Positions 35,512-45,025 of a stretch of 64,000 nt of DNA are shown piece by piece; within the stretch, counting starts at the first letter, position 1; the number at the start of each line of letters is the position of its first letter. The DNA comes from Bacillus sp. DNRA2 (GTDB taxonomy: Bacteria > Bacillota > Bacilli > Bacillales > Cytobacillaceae), in contig NZ_JABAIT010000008.1 of assembly GCF_012843265.1 (NCBI RefSeq), positions 1 to 64,000 of the forward strand, written 5' to 3'. Below the pieces are notes generated by a model that did not search any database, was not told the origin of the DNA, and saw only the letters and a list, made by a program, of their open reading frames with translations. A program made the translations under genes and the position numbers.

Positions 35512-36135
35512 ATTATCCTAAATATTTTATTTATTACTCTATTTATTGTCGGCATGTACTACATACTTTGGTATCGAATAAATCTGAAGAAAGCAGTTGA
35601 AGCTTCCAAGGATGCCATTTTTCCACAACCAAAAGAGGAATTAGCCAAAATTCTGATTCCTGCGGAATGGAAGGAAATGCAGCCACTCACAAAACATTCT
35701 AGGTCCTATCGCCTCGTTAATTGGGGGACCGTGCTTGTTATCATATTATTTTCCGGTTTATTCACGTTGGCCTTAGTGACTGACTGGTTTCAGTCGGAAT
35801 TTTTAAACCTTATCTATTTTTTCTGTGTTGCGATAAGTGCCATTCACCATCCTGGCAATTTCTATATTTGTCAAAATGGACTTGTGTTAAACGGAAAATA
35901 TCATTCATTTACCCAAGTAAAACACTATCAGGTTGAGCAAATCATCCGTTGGCATGATTTATATGGGTTAGATTCACGTGTGAATAATGCTTATAAATTG
36001 AGCTTTGATGTTAAGAATACATTTACTCAGCCAAATTTTATTGTCATCGAAGATTTGGAATCACTGAATACAATTGTGGGATTATTACAAAAGCACAACA
36101 TTAGCAAAAAAAATGAAATTCAGCAGGCAAAATAA
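35512..36135 (+). CDS. Two-helix membrane protein of unknown function, probable ATT start
   Basis: I do not recognise this protein. From the first ATG (35554) the chain would lack half of its first membrane helix and have no ribosome site. The same frame is open back to 35512, where ATT lies 8 nt after GGGGG, an ideal spacing. Starting there restores a full N-terminal helix (NILFITLFIVGMYYILWY). A second hydrophobic stretch spans two closely spaced segments (about residues 70-110), followed by a soluble C-terminal domain of about 85 residues with PH-like or YcxB-like flavour. About 207 residues. Initiation at ATT is known from infC but rare, so this start is inference. Confidence 0.6.
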   Translation: MILNILFITLFIVGMYYILWYRINLKKAVEASKDAIFPQPKEELAKILIPAEWKEMQPLTKHSRSYRLVNWGTVLVIILFSGLFTLALVTDWFQSEFLNLIYFFCVAISAIHHPGNFYICQNGLVLNGKYHSFTQVKHYQVEQIIRWHDLYGLDSRVNNAYKLSFDVKNTFTQPNFIVIEDLESLNTIVGLLQKHNISKKNEIQQAK

Positions 36136-36139
36136 CAAA

Positions 36140-36171
36140 GAAGGTCGGGTAATGTAAGTTATCCGACCTTC
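36140..36171. terminator. Hairpin between converging genes
   Basis: GAAGGTCGG and CCGACCTTC form a perfect 9-bp stem with TAA/TTA inside. T-runs are short on both sides (CACTTTT). Confidence 0.75.
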
Positions 36172-36185
36172 ACTTTTAAGTGGTT

Positions 36186-37436
36186 CTATTTCATTTTTTC
36201 AAGTTTAGCAATAAATGTTTTAAGATGATCTTTATATTTCTTTTTCACTTGGTCGATTGGAAGTTGCAATTGTCTTGAAATATCAAATAAATTATCGTTA
36301 TCATATCGTAACCATGATACGAAATTTCGTTTGATATATCTTTCAGCATCATCGTAACTATTAAAGCTTTCTGAGAGCTTACGTCCATTATGGATGATTT
36401 CAAAAACATTCGTCGTAGCTTGGTGAAGGTATGAAATTTCACCACGGCGATTTTCATAAATGGTGCCGTATGCTGCCTCCTTAACATTTAGTTCATTTCG
36501 GTCAGCGTCTATTTTTGCTGGAACGACTCCAAAAACATTGACCACAAATTTTTCGAATAGTTCACTACTTAAATCACAACCGGAAGCTTTTGGGTGACCA
36601 CCACCGCCATAGCCCTTTGCAAACTCAGACACATTAATGTGATCATGAATCGTCCGAAAACCAGATTTCTTCGTACCAACATTTAAGAGAGCAATCATAT
36701 CAAGATGTGGATTAAGCTTATTCAACGCATTACCAAGTTCTGACAAATATTGTTCAGCATGTACAATGCCTATTGCATAATCATCAATCATCGCTTGAAC
36801 CATTTGTCTGTTTTTTGAGTTAATGTAACGATCAATTTTTTTCTCTTCAATATCTAGAAGCAAATTCTCTGTTTCTGTTAATGAAAATGTATCCGGATTA
36901 TCTACAAGTCGTTTGAGAAGACTTTCCTCAAATTTTTCACGCTCAAGGATATAAAATAAGTCATTAAGTCGCTTTGCTGTGATGTTATTATTTTCGTCCC
37001 ATTCCCATGTATCATATTGTCTAACGAGCTCAATAAATTCTTCTAAGCTTTTTAACCGTTGCATTTTGTTGTTAGTAATGAGGTGATCATAAAATAATGA
37101 AGTCGCACATGTTTTTTTGCCTGTTTCATATTCAGGTAATACCTGGCCCCATTGGTAATCGTTGAAGTGCAACGCTGTAACGTGATGATCAATCATTTGA
37201 ATATGATGCCCTTTTTTATGACGTTCCTCAAGTTTCTTCTCAACAGCCTCATTCACCGCAAGGTCTGTGATATAAGTTTCTGTATGATGAAAATCAGGGT
37301 TGTCGATAAATTGTTCGACGCGCTGATTTAGAACACGGTAAGTGCAGTAAGATACGTGCGCTTCATCGCCGAAAGCAAGTTTGGCAATAATTCCGCAACC
37401 GAGACCATCTAAATCAATATCTGTAAAAAGTTTCAT
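36186..37436 (-). CDS. nrnB: Oligoribonuclease NrnB-like DHH phosphoesterase
   Basis: Degrades very short RNA oligonucleotides (and related nano-RNA) in the cytoplasm using Mn2+. DHH-family motifs are present: TDIDLDGLGCG at the N-terminus (first metal Asp residues), ITDLA, and IDHHVTAL. A C-terminal DHHA1 domain carries GYGGGGHPKASGC. The length of 416 residues is close to B. subtilis NrnB (YngD). The start is placed at the second Met (37436), which has GGAG 9 nt upstream; 37451 is the alternative. It is a single gene. Confidence 0.88.
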   Translation of the reverse strand: MKLFTDIDLDGLGCGIIAKLAFGDEAHVSYCTYRVLNQRVEQFIDNPDFHHTETYITDLAVNEAVEKKLEERHKKGHHIQMIDHHVTALHFNDYQWGQVLPEYETGKKTCATSLFYDHLITNNKMQRLKSLEEFIELVRQYDTWEWDENNNITAKRLNDLFYILEREKFEESLLKRLVDNPDTFSLTETENLLLDIEEKKIDRYINSKNRQMVQAMIDDYAIGIVHAEQYLSELGNALNKLNPHLDMIALLNVGTKKSGFRTIHDHINVSEFAKGYGGGGHPKASGCDLSSELFEKFVVNVFGVVPAKIDADRNELNVKEAAYGTIYENRRGEISYLHQATTNVFEIIHNGRKLSESFNSYDDAERYIKRNFVSWLRYDNDNLFDISRQLQLPIDQVKKKYKDHLKTFIAKLEKMK

Positions 37437-37648
37437 TCTGAAAATCTCCATCCTGTAAAATTTTCCATAAGGTCTATTTTAAACTAGGTTGTCTTTCTTA
37501 TACAGTCATTAACAAGAAAAATATGAAAAAAATAGACAAATTCACTTAGAAAGAAATATACTTCAATTGAAACCATAGCCTAAATATTATAAAAATTCAA
37601 CTTGGTGACCGCTTTCGACCCATTATTAAATGAATAGGGGGGAGTAGC

Positions 37649-38269
37649 TTGACACCATATGTGATTATTTTCATAACAATCTTATCTTTTTTGTTGAATT
37701 TACTCGCAGCGCAAAAGTGTTCGAACTTGATAACGCAAACTAGGAAATCAAACATGTCCGGAGACGAACTTGCTAAATGGATATTGATAAAGAATAAAAA
37801 AAGACATATCAAAATAGTCCAAACAGAAATAATAGGGGAAAACTTATATGACCCCTTATTAAAGGTAATTCAATTTGGACCGGATGTTTACGGAAAGAAG
37901 ACAATTTATTCTATTGCTGTTGGAAGTCACGAGGCATGCCACGCCTTAAGATTTCAATATTTTCGTTTTTTATTTATACCAATTTCAGTCATTGCTAAGT
38001 ACATATTCATCCCATTATTGCTCGGTTCACTATTATTTAACTTGCCAGTGTTACATGGAACAGTGCTAATCCTTTATGTAGGTCTGATTTTAATCAAACT
38101 TCAAATAGAAGTATATGATGAAATCAAAATCAATCAGCTTTCAATTAGATTGCTGTCACAAAACAAGCTTATTACCGATACGGAGTTACTAGAAACCAAA
38201 AAGCTCTATCGATTTTTCAATTACACATATTTTGTCAGCTTGCCCTTAAAAATTGTTCTGAATCGTTAA
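37649..38269 (+). CDS. YugP-like membrane zinc metallopeptidase
   Basis: A 206-residue membrane protein of the zinc metallopeptidase family related to B. subtilis YugP. The N-terminal helix is followed by a soluble segment with the zinc motif HEACH (His94, Glu95, His98), then two membrane helices (about 105-150) and a C-terminal region where Glu in VYDEIKINQ could be the third ligand. The family's usual length is about 225-230, so this is a little short. The TTG start has GGGGGGAG upstream. The substrate is unknown. Confidence 0.78.
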   Translation: MTPYVIIFITILSFLLNLLAAQKCSNLITQTRKSNMSGDELAKWILIKNKKRHIKIVQTEIIGENLYDPLLKVIQFGPDVYGKKTIYSIAVGSHEACHALRFQYFRFLFIPISVIAKYIFIPLLLGSLLFNLPVLHGTVLILYVGLILIKLQIEVYDEIKINQLSIRLLSQNKLITDTELLETKKLYRFFNYTYFVSLPLKIVLNR

Positions 38270-38279
38270 TAAGTGAGTG

Positions 38280-39056
38280 TCAATATAGGTCTGTACGTCT
38301 GTCTTGAAAGATGGGGATAGTTTGGCGGACTTGTTCAATCTCGGTTAATTCCAATTCAACATAGTACAAACCTTCTTCAGTCTGATTACTTAATAATATG
38401 TCTCCCCATGGCCCAATAATCATTGAGTGACCGTTGAATTCATTGTTAGGATCACTACCGACTCGATTTACAGCAACGATAAAGCATTGATTTTCGATTG
38501 CCCGCGCTTGGAGGAGGAGGCGCCAATGGTCAATGCGTAGCTTTGGCCACTCAGCAGGGATAAAAATAATTTTAGCACCTGCTAATACATGGCTACGAAA
38601 CCACTCTGGAAATCGTAAATCGTAACAAATCAGACCGGCGCAAACAGTACCTGATAGTTCAAACAAGTTTTTGCTATTTCCGGGATTTAAATAGAGATGT
38701 TCATCCATTAATCTAAAAAGATGGGCTTTATCATATTCAGCAACGATTGTACCAGCTTTATTGCTTACATACATTGTATTATAAAAGCCATCTGCTTTTT
38801 TTGTGGCGACTGATCCGCCGACTATATTAATATTATATCTGCGGCTAAGTGTGGTTAATAATTGTTTTGTTTTGTGACCGTCACAATCAGCGAGGCTATT
38901 AAGTTGAGTTAAAGCATAACCGGTATTCCACATCTCTGGAAAAACGACAATATCGCTCCCAGCAGCTGCTGCATCTTGGACGAAATTTTCAATAGTCAAG
39001 TAATTCTTATCGGGTTTAGCAAAAGCTATATTCATTTGCACACAAGCAATTTTCAC
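38280..39056 (-). CDS. mtnU: Omega-amidase-like carbon-nitrogen hydrolase (MtnU/YkrU type)
   Basis: A nitrilase-superfamily hydrolase. The Glu-Lys-Cys triad is Glu41 (FPEMWNTGY), Lys110 (YDKAHLF) and Cys144 (LICYDLRFPEW). Length (258) and segments such as LMDEHLY and QARAIENQ closely recall B. subtilis YkrU. Those enzymes hydrolyse 2-oxoglutaramate or 2-oxosuccinamate, by-products of glutamine transaminases in the methionine salvage pathway. Here the gene stands apart from other mtn genes, so the role is by family only. The start is GTG with GAGGTG upstream. Confidence 0.85.
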   Translation of the reverse strand: MKIACVQMNIAFAKPDKNYLTIENFVQDAAAAGSDIVVFPEMWNTGYALTQLNSLADCDGHKTKQLLTTLSRRYNINIVGGSVATKKADGFYNTMYVSNKAGTIVAEYDKAHLFRLMDEHLYLNPGNSKNLFELSGTVCAGLICYDLRFPEWFRSHVLAGAKIIFIPAEWPKLRIDHWRLLLQARAIENQCFIVAVNRVGSDPNNEFNGHSMIIGPWGDILLSNQTEEGLYYVELELTEIEQVRQTIPIFQDRRTDLY

Positions 39057-39142
39057 CTTAAAACACCTCTATCACGTTTTAGTTTAGATTAAGAAATATT
39101 TTCGTTTACTGCAATAAAAAAATAAGTGAAGTCAAATAAAGA

Positions 39143-39173
39143 GGACATCATCTGATGGATGATGTCCTTTTTT
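39143..39173. terminator. Terminator
   Basis: GGACATCATC and GATGATGTCC with a 5-nt loop, T6 on the + side, and T-rich on the - side. It ends the zinc-ribbon membrane gene. Confidence 0.85.
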
Positions 39174-39177
39174 AAAG

Positions 39178-39477
39178 TTAAATAAACATTGTACCTGAAA
39201 CGATAAAGCTAAATAATGTACCTAGAACGGTGCTAGTTGCAGCGAATACCATCAACATGATACCGTGAAGTTCATTTCTCTCATGATAGGTCATGAACCC
39301 CATCGCCAAAGCAGCTACTCCAAAAATAATTGGCATAAAAATGAGTGAAATTGCTAAAAACAGCCATCCCAACGCCACATAAGCTAATCCACTTTTTTTA
39401 GTTGCTACTGCTCCATCATTTGCTAAAGTTATATTTCCGCAATTTTGACAATATGACCCACTTTGAGAATTATACAT
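39178..39477 (-). CDS. Small zinc-ribbon membrane protein (DUF4190-like)
   Basis: A 99-residue protein. An N-terminal half zinc ribbon (YCQNCG) precedes two membrane helices (about residues 32-62 and 70-98) separated by a short loop (MTYHERNE). The arrangement is like small DUF4190 proteins of Firmicutes, function unknown. The start is ATG 39477 with GGAG 8 nt upstream rather than the GTG at 39486 that overlaps the ribosome site. The 600 bp beyond it (39478-40083) hold no gene I accept; a 12-bp palindrome TATAGCGCTATA at 39934 is the only structure noted. Confidence 0.7.
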   Translation of the reverse strand: MYNSQSGSYCQNCGNITLANDGAVATKKSGLAYVALGWLFLAISLIFMPIIFGVAALAMGFMTYHERNELHGIMLMVFAATSTVLGTLFSFIVSGTMFI

Positions 39478-40083
39478 ATGATCCACTCCATAAATTTATT
39501 TTTTTCACAAAGACCAGTAACAGGAAAACATGAGTACGAAAGAGACATATGGCTCGTTCTAACCTCTTAAATCACTCCTATCAACCGATTATCTATATTG
39601 AAAAAAACTGGATGTACAATACTTGGGTGATTGTTCACAATTTAGACAAATTTGTGAATGTAATCATAGATTACCATAATATTTAGAAAAATCAAGCAAA
39701 AAGTTTCGAAAAATACTATTGTAATAAAATGTAATCAATGTACTTACAGTGAAAACTCTGCGCGCATCTCAGACAAAATAATAGTTCTCTGCAAATTCGC
39801 AGTGGACCTATATGGTAAGACCCGCTTAAATTGACAAGAAATTTGTTCAATTTCTCACAAATACCGACAAAAGGACAAATCTATACAATATCATCAAAAA
39901 TTTTGTGTCTTCATTACAGTTTTTGACTAAAAGTATAGCGCTATATGTTGAAGGGATTTACATGTCCTGGTGGAATACCTTTATACAAGAATGAATAAAT
40001 TGAAAAGTGGAAATATTCTTACCATTAATTTGATCGATTAGTTATGGATAGAAAATATTGTTAAAGGTTAGGTAGGATGTGAC

Positions 40084-41094
40084 ATGTTAAAGCGGAAATG
40101 GTTCATGGCAATGGTTGTGGCTAGTAGTTTAATAGGATTAGTAGGTTGTTCAGGAAATACCACCAAAGAAGCAGAGGCATACAATCGAACTGTTAACAAG
40201 GAAGAAAAGAGGGCAGAGGAGAAGGTATCTGGAGAAGAATCAAATAAAAAAGAAGAACCTGAGGAAATTGTCGTCAATATCCTGGATCCAAACACAAAAG
40301 CTGTTATCAAGACGATAAATCCACAGGAAATGGGCTTTGGTTCCAATGATCAATTATATAAACAAGAGCTTGGAAAATGGGCACAGGAGTTAGCGAGGGG
40401 AAATGATACTACACCAGGATATGACCAACGAAATACACCTGATAGAATCGGACCAGATGGACAAATTGTTAAAGGTAATCCTCGAGTAGTCCTTGAGGAA
40501 GAGGAACTTGTGAACCGAATCTTCTCTGCATCTTCTAAGGGTGGTGATATTGAACTACCTCTTACCATTCAAGAAAGTAGTTACAATCCAGATGATGTTC
40601 CATTTTTAGGAGAAGTTGTTGTTGCTACATATACCACAAATTTTAATCCTAGTGTTACTGGGCGAAATAAAAATATTGAACTTTCAGCTGGAGCAATCCA
40701 CAATGTAATTGTAGGAGTCAATGATTATTTTTCTTTTAATACAACAGTTGGTCCAAGTGATCAAGAACATGGCTATCAGCCTGCACAGGAAGCTGTAAAT
40801 GGACAATTGATTATGGGGATTGGCGGCGGAATTTGCCAAACTTCATCTACCTTATATAATGCCGTTGATCAGATTGGTGTAAATTACATTGAGCTACATC
40901 ACCATTCAGTCACGGTAGGATATGTCCCATCTGGGCGTGATGCGACCGTGTCATATGGTGGAGTTGATTTTCGTTTCCAAAACACAACCGGTGCACCATT
41001 TTTGATTACAACCACCTATAATCCAGGCGGAACATTGACGGTAGAAATAAAAACGTCTGCACAATATGCTGGTGTTATAAAGCGAGCAGTATAA
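40084..41094 (+). CDS. VanW-family lipoprotein
   Basis: An exported 336-residue lipoprotein with a signal peptide and lipobox LVGC (Cys22). A charged Glu/Lys linker (about 30-60) precedes a middle region, and the C-terminal VanW domain (about 190-330) shows GGGICQTSSTLYNA, LHHHSVTVGYVPSGRDATVS (here in parts) and DFRFQNTTG. VanW proteins accompany some vancomycin-resistance clusters and are common in bacilli; their function is unknown but a cell-wall role is assumed. The GTG-free ATG start has TAGGTAGGATG upstream. It converges on ltaS. Confidence 0.88.
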   Translation: MLKRKWFMAMVVASSLIGLVGCSGNTTKEAEAYNRTVNKEEKRAEEKVSGEESNKKEEPEEIVVNILDPNTKAVIKTINPQEMGFGSNDQLYKQELGKWAQELARGNDTTPGYDQRNTPDRIGPDGQIVKGNPRVVLEEEELVNRIFSASSKGGDIELPLTIQESSYNPDDVPFLGEVVVATYTTNFNPSVTGRNKNIELSAGAIHNVIVGVNDYFSFNTTVGPSDQEHGYQPAQEAVNGQLIMGIGGGICQTSSTLYNAVDQIGVNYIELHHHSVTVGYVPSGRDATVSYGGVDFRFQNTTGAPFLITTTYNPGGTLTVEIKTSAQYAGVIKRAV

Positions 41095-41111
41095 GAAACA
41101 CCATTATAGAA

Positions 41112-41143
41112 AAGCAGCCTTGGATGAATTCCAAGGCTGCTTG
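41112..41143. terminator. Bidirectional terminator
   Basis: AAGCAGCCTTGGA and TCCAAGGCTGCTT form a 13-bp perfect stem between converging genes. Confidence 0.88.
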
Positions 41144-41150
41144 CTTTATC

Positions 41151-43106
41151 TTATTGTTCGTTAACTTGTTGATTATCAGGAGTGTTATAATTATATTTTG
41201 CTCGATCAACTGAGACAAAATTATCTGGTTTGTAAAATCTTAACAAATCTCCATTTACAACTCGATCTGAAAGCTCTAATTTTTGCTCAACACTCTCCGA
41301 GTATTTTTTAGCCTCTTCAAGTTGGTCCTCAGATAATGGTAAACCTGTTACAGAATCATAATATTTTCCATCAATAGAAGTAATGGTTGAACTTACATAA
41401 TCCCCGTTACGGAATGGAACGATATCGTCATGTTGTTCTGATAATAAATCTGTACCAAATTGAACATATTGCTTCGAATCAATCCCTAGTAAATGTAAAA
41501 GGGTAGGTAGGATGTCAATTTGTCCACCATACTCATGGTTAGTTCCACCTTCAATCCCTGGAACGTGGATGAAAAATGGCACACGTTGCAAACCAGTGCT
41601 TTCAAAAGCGTTTACTTCTTTTCCAAGAACTTGTTCCATTGCTTGATTATGATTTTGAGATATTCCATAATGGTCACCGTACATAATGATAACTGAATTA
41701 TCATATAAACCTGATTCTTTCAGGTAATTGAAGAATTGCTCTAAAGCCTCATCAGCATATCTTACTGTTTGGAAGTACTGATCAACTGACTTATCTCCTG
41801 TTGTCGCTGCTTCAATTGTTGTATCTTCTTGCGCCATATTATACGGATAATGGTTTGAAACTGTTATAAATTTTGTATAGAAAGGCTGCGGTAGTTTATC
41901 TAGTAGTGCAGTTGATTGTTCATAGAATGGTTTATCCATTAATCCATAGTCCGCAAGGCTTTCAGGCGTCATTTCATAATAATTTTCATCAAAGAAGTTT
42001 TGATATCCAAAGGACTTATAAATTTCATTTCGATTCCAAAAACTTCCGGAATTCCCATGGAATACTGCTGAAGTGTAACCTTGCTGTCCTAAAATTGCCG
42101 GTGCTGCCTGGTACGTATTCAACCCTTTTGTTGTAAAAGCGGAACCTTGAGGCAATCCATATAAAGAATTTTCAAGAATAAATTCGGCATCCGCTGTCTT
42201 TCCTTGAGCTGTTTGATGGAAGAAGTTATCAAAATAAAGCGTATTTTTCTCTCGAGTTAACGAATTTAAGAAAGGTGTTACTTCTTCACCATTTAGTTTA
42301 TAATTAATGACAAATTCTTGCATCGATTCAAGATGGAGATATATGACATTCATGCCTTTAGCTTTACCAAAATAGGTTGGATTAGGCTCTGCATAATTTG
42401 ATTTTGTAAAGTTAATGACTTCAGTGATATCGTTACTGTCAGCTAAAACTCGTTGAGCAGATGCTTTTGTACTTTGAACCGCATCGTATATTGTGTAATT
42501 ATACATACCTAAATATTTAACAATATAGTTTCGATCAAAGCCACGTGTCAAAAGCTGTGGACGGTCAGCTTCAGCTAGTCCAAGGTTTGCACATGTAATT
42601 CCGAGTGCTAATGTAAACAGGGCTGCAACTTTACGACGTGTTATATCTTTTGCTTCCACTTTTATAAAACGCAATGATAGCAATACTAGTAAGATAAGAA
42701 AATCAACAAAAAACAAAACATCGTAAGGCTTTAATAATGAAGTAACGCTTGTACTTACATCGCCAAAGTTTTGTGTCTGCGTCAAAGTCGGTAATGTAAT
42801 AAAATCGTTAAAGAAACGGTAGTATAGGACATTGGCGTATAGCAGAAAACTCATAATGAAATAATTAATCATCAGGAAGGTGTATTTCTTTCTTCCTTTA
42901 AAAATTAACGCTAATCCTAAAAACAATATCGAAGATCCTAATGGATTTAAAAACAAAAGAAATTTTTGAATCGTATTTTCAATACCTAAGTCAAACTGTG
43001 TGAGCTGAATTAAATACGTTTTAATCCATAAAAGGATTACCGCCATAAAGAAAAAGCCAATATATTTGTTTAAAATAATTTGACCTTTTTGAACGACGTT
43101 ATTCAT
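41151..43106 (-). CDS. ltaS: Lipoteichoic acid synthase family protein
   Basis: Polymerises glycerol phosphate from phosphatidylglycerol onto a lipid anchor outside the membrane. Five N-terminal membrane helices (residues 10-190) are followed by an extracellular sulfatase-like domain (about 240-610). Catalytic residues are visible: Glu in HLESMQ, the nucleophile Thr in QGKTADAEF, and Asp-His in MYGDHYG. The length of 651 residues is normal. Bacilli often carry several paralogues (LtaS, YfnI, YqgS, YvgJ), so whether this is the main synthase or a primase is not settled. AAGGTAGG precedes the ATG. Confidence 0.9.
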   Translation of the reverse strand: MNNVVQKGQIILNKYIGFFFMAVILLWIKTYLIQLTQFDLGIENTIQKFLLFLNPLGSSILFLGLALIFKGRKKYTFLMINYFIMSFLLYANVLYYRFFNDFITLPTLTQTQNFGDVSTSVTSLLKPYDVLFFVDFLILLVLLSLRFIKVEAKDITRRKVAALFTLALGITCANLGLAEADRPQLLTRGFDRNYIVKYLGMYNYTIYDAVQSTKASAQRVLADSNDITEVINFTKSNYAEPNPTYFGKAKGMNVIYLHLESMQEFVINYKLNGEEVTPFLNSLTREKNTLYFDNFFHQTAQGKTADAEFILENSLYGLPQGSAFTTKGLNTYQAAPAILGQQGYTSAVFHGNSGSFWNRNEIYKSFGYQNFFDENYYEMTPESLADYGLMDKPFYEQSTALLDKLPQPFYTKFITVSNHYPYNMAQEDTTIEAATTGDKSVDQYFQTVRYADEALEQFFNYLKESGLYDNSVIIMYGDHYGISQNHNQAMEQVLGKEVNAFESTGLQRVPFFIHVPGIEGGTNHEYGGQIDILPTLLHLLGIDSKQYVQFGTDLLSEQHDDIVPFRNGDYVSSTITSIDGKYYDSVTGLPLSEDQLEEAKKYSESVEQKLELSDRVVNGDLLRFYKPDNFVSVDRAKYNYNTPDNQQVNEQ

Positions 43107-43396
43107 ATAAGCACCTACCTTCTAGCACATAATTATGGCATAGTTTTTATGTTTTTTAAATACGTTATTTGAACTAATTGATGTAGGAAATGGTAATTTT
43201 GTTAAAAGATGAGCAACCGTCATTTTATATAAAGAATCGTTGCACAAGAGACTATCATACTACTTTTTTATAAAAAGTCAAGGATATGACCAAAGATTCT
43301 TTCTCACATTTTTTCTTTCCTCGGCCTTATTAAATGATTATACTAATATAGTGTTAGAAAACATCATTCTTTATACAGTTTGCGAGGAAAGTGGAT

Positions 43397-44236
43397 ATGT
43401 GGTTTTTGGGAGCAATGTTAACAACTGTTTGTTTCGGCATCAACAATGCAATTTTTAAATGGAGCACACAAAAGGGATTTTCCAAAGTTCATCTGCAATT
43501 TTTCTTTTATTTTACAGCGTTTATACTCACAACAGCTTACGCAATCAGTACCGGATCGTTAAAATTGAATGTCATTACGATTGTGCTTGGTGCGACGATT
43601 GGGATATTAAATACGAACGGAAATATTCAAATGTCAAAAGCATATGATAATGGGCCAGCGAGTTTAACTGCACCTATTGTTTCAGCTAATGCCATCTTTC
43701 CCGTATTAAGTGCAGGACTTATTTTTCATGAGCAGATTTCAACCGTTCAATGGCTTGGCATCTTGTTAATTTTATCCTCGGTTATTACGATTCAATATAC
43801 GCCTAAACAATTAAAAATGAACACGAATTATTCAGCATGGTTATTCAGAATTATCTTGGCGTTTTTGTCGTTTGGAATATTGGGTGTTCTGATGAAATTA
43901 TCTTCCGTTTTACATATTAGCTCGTTAAATATTTTAATCTCATTATATGGTGGAGGTTGTACTTATTTGCTCGTTTTAATGCTTTCAAATCGAGAAAAAA
44001 TTGTACTACCCGTCATCAAGCTTGGTGGTTTAGTAGGTTTATTAAGTATTATTGGCTATAGTTGCTATTTTTTTGCATTGAAAACGGGTGTCGCGAGTAT
44101 TGTTTTTCCGTTAGTTAGTTTAAATTGTTTGATTGTCATCTTCGTCGGTTGTTTCATATATAAAGAAACGTTGAAATCTTATCAAGTTGTTGGAATTTTT
44201 TCAGCCCTGCTCGGAATTATTTTAACCAAAATATAG
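43397..44236 (+). CDS. EamA/DMT-family transporter
   Basis: A 279-residue membrane protein with about ten helices in two EamA-type halves. The segment LTAPIVSANAIFPVLSAGLIF at the end of the first half is typical. It probably exports a small metabolite, substrate unknown. The ATG at 43397 is chosen because GAGG lies 9 nt upstream; GTG at 43391 is too close to it. The interval before it (43107-43396) holds no gene I accept. Confidence 0.82.
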   Translation: MWFLGAMLTTVCFGINNAIFKWSTQKGFSKVHLQFFFYFTAFILTTAYAISTGSLKLNVITIVLGATIGILNTNGNIQMSKAYDNGPASLTAPIVSANAIFPVLSAGLIFHEQISTVQWLGILLILSSVITIQYTPKQLKMNTNYSAWLFRIILAFLSFGILGVLMKLSSVLHISSLNILISLYGGGCTYLLVLMLSNREKIVLPVIKLGGLVGLLSIIGYSCYFFALKTGVASIVFPLVSLNCLIVIFVGCFIYKETLKSYQVVGIFSALLGIILTKI

Positions 44237-44249
44237 CAAGGTAAAAATG

Positions 44250-44377
44250 TTGATTTCCGCTGCAGGCACTTCGCTTTCCGCAGGGCTAGTTGGGAGCCTC
44301 CTCGGCGCATTCGCGCCTGCGGGGTCTCCCATACCAGCTACTCCTGCAGGAGTCTTCGTGCCTTCCGCTCCAATCAA
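44250..44377. repeat. GC-rich palindromic intergenic repeat (Bacillaceae type)
   Basis: A 128-bp element, clearly richer in G+C than its surroundings, bounded by TTGATT and AATCAA. Outer arms (TTCCGCTGCAGGCAC with GTGCCTTCCGC), middle arms (GGGAGCC/GTCTCCC region) and a central GGCGC-ATTC-GCGCC nest into one long hairpin. It closely resembles abundant dispersed repeats I know from Bacillus genomes. It lies after the EamA gene and before that gene's terminator. Confidence 0.85.
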
Positions 44378-44428
44378 CTCAATTTGTAATCAACCCCATC
44401 CTTTAACATTGCAACTATATAAATTTGT

Positions 44429-44460
44429 AACGATTCTTCATGTGAGGAATCGTTTTTTGT
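44429..44460 (+). terminator. Rho-independent terminator
   Basis: AACGATTC and GAATCGTT, 10-nt loop, then six T. It would end the EamA transcript after the inserted repeat. Confidence 0.85.
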
Positions 44461-44534
44461 TTGTATGGGTATAGGCTGGTGGTCAAACACCCAATAATCG
44501 TAATAGCATACGTTATTATGAGGAGGGATGTTTA

Positions 44535-45020
44535 GTGGAGATCATCGAGGTTATAAACACCCGTCGCATTATTAAAAAATTCAAACCAGAACAAGTTGAA
44601 CGAGATAAAATCATAGCTTGGTTAACAGCTGCCTCAATGGCACCAAACCATCGGCTCACAGAGCCATGGGAGATCGTGTTTATTGGGCCAGAGACACGTT
44701 CGAGTATTAATCACAAGACTAACTTTGGTGGAGCACCCATCGTCTTTGCAGTATTATCGAAACATGGGAAAAATGAAGTGGAACGTGAGGAAAACCGCTC
44801 GGCTACCTCATGTTTTATCGAAAACTTTATGCTTGCAGCCTGGGCAGAGGGGGTCGGTACATTTTGGTCCTCGGTTGGAATCACCCCTAAGAATCGCACA
44901 CTTTTAGCTGTAAATGAGGATGTTGATGTGATCGGGGTGTTTGGCGTAGGCTACCCTGAAGAAATCCCAGAAGCTAAAAAAAGAACGCCCATCGTTGAAA
45001 AAATAAGCGAACTACCATAA
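44535..45020 (+). CDS. Nitroreductase-family flavoprotein
   Basis: A 161-residue FMN-dependent reductase of the nitroreductase fold, short for the family (usually 190-240). The N-terminal RRIIKKF motif binds FMN phosphate and the AAWAEGVGTFWSS segment is conserved. Substrates in this family range from nitro compounds to quinones; none can be named. The GTG start has GGAGGGATG upstream. It is a single gene with its own terminator. Confidence 0.87.
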   Translation: MEIIEVINTRRIIKKFKPEQVERDKIIAWLTAASMAPNHRLTEPWEIVFIGPETRSSINHKTNFGGAPIVFAVLSKHGKNEVEREENRSATSCFIENFMLAAWAEGVGTFWSSVGITPKNRTLLAVNEDVDVIGVFGVGYPEEIPEAKKRTPIVEKISELP

Positions 45021-45025
45021 CACTA

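Noticed and set aside
39549-39686. A 45-residue frame in the interval before the VanW gene
   Set aside because: Only a weak GAAAGAG lies upstream, composition is not coding-like, and no family is recognised.
39934-39945. 12-bp palindrome TATAGCGCTATA
   Set aside because: An isolated palindrome in an AT-rich gap with no matching known operator; noted but not claimed as a site.
43240-43458. A 72-residue frame before the EamA gene
   Set aside because: It runs into the EamA gene in another frame, with no clear ribosome site.
44247-44474. A 75-residue frame
   Set aside because: It lies almost wholly in the GC-rich palindromic repeat, so its openness reflects base composition.
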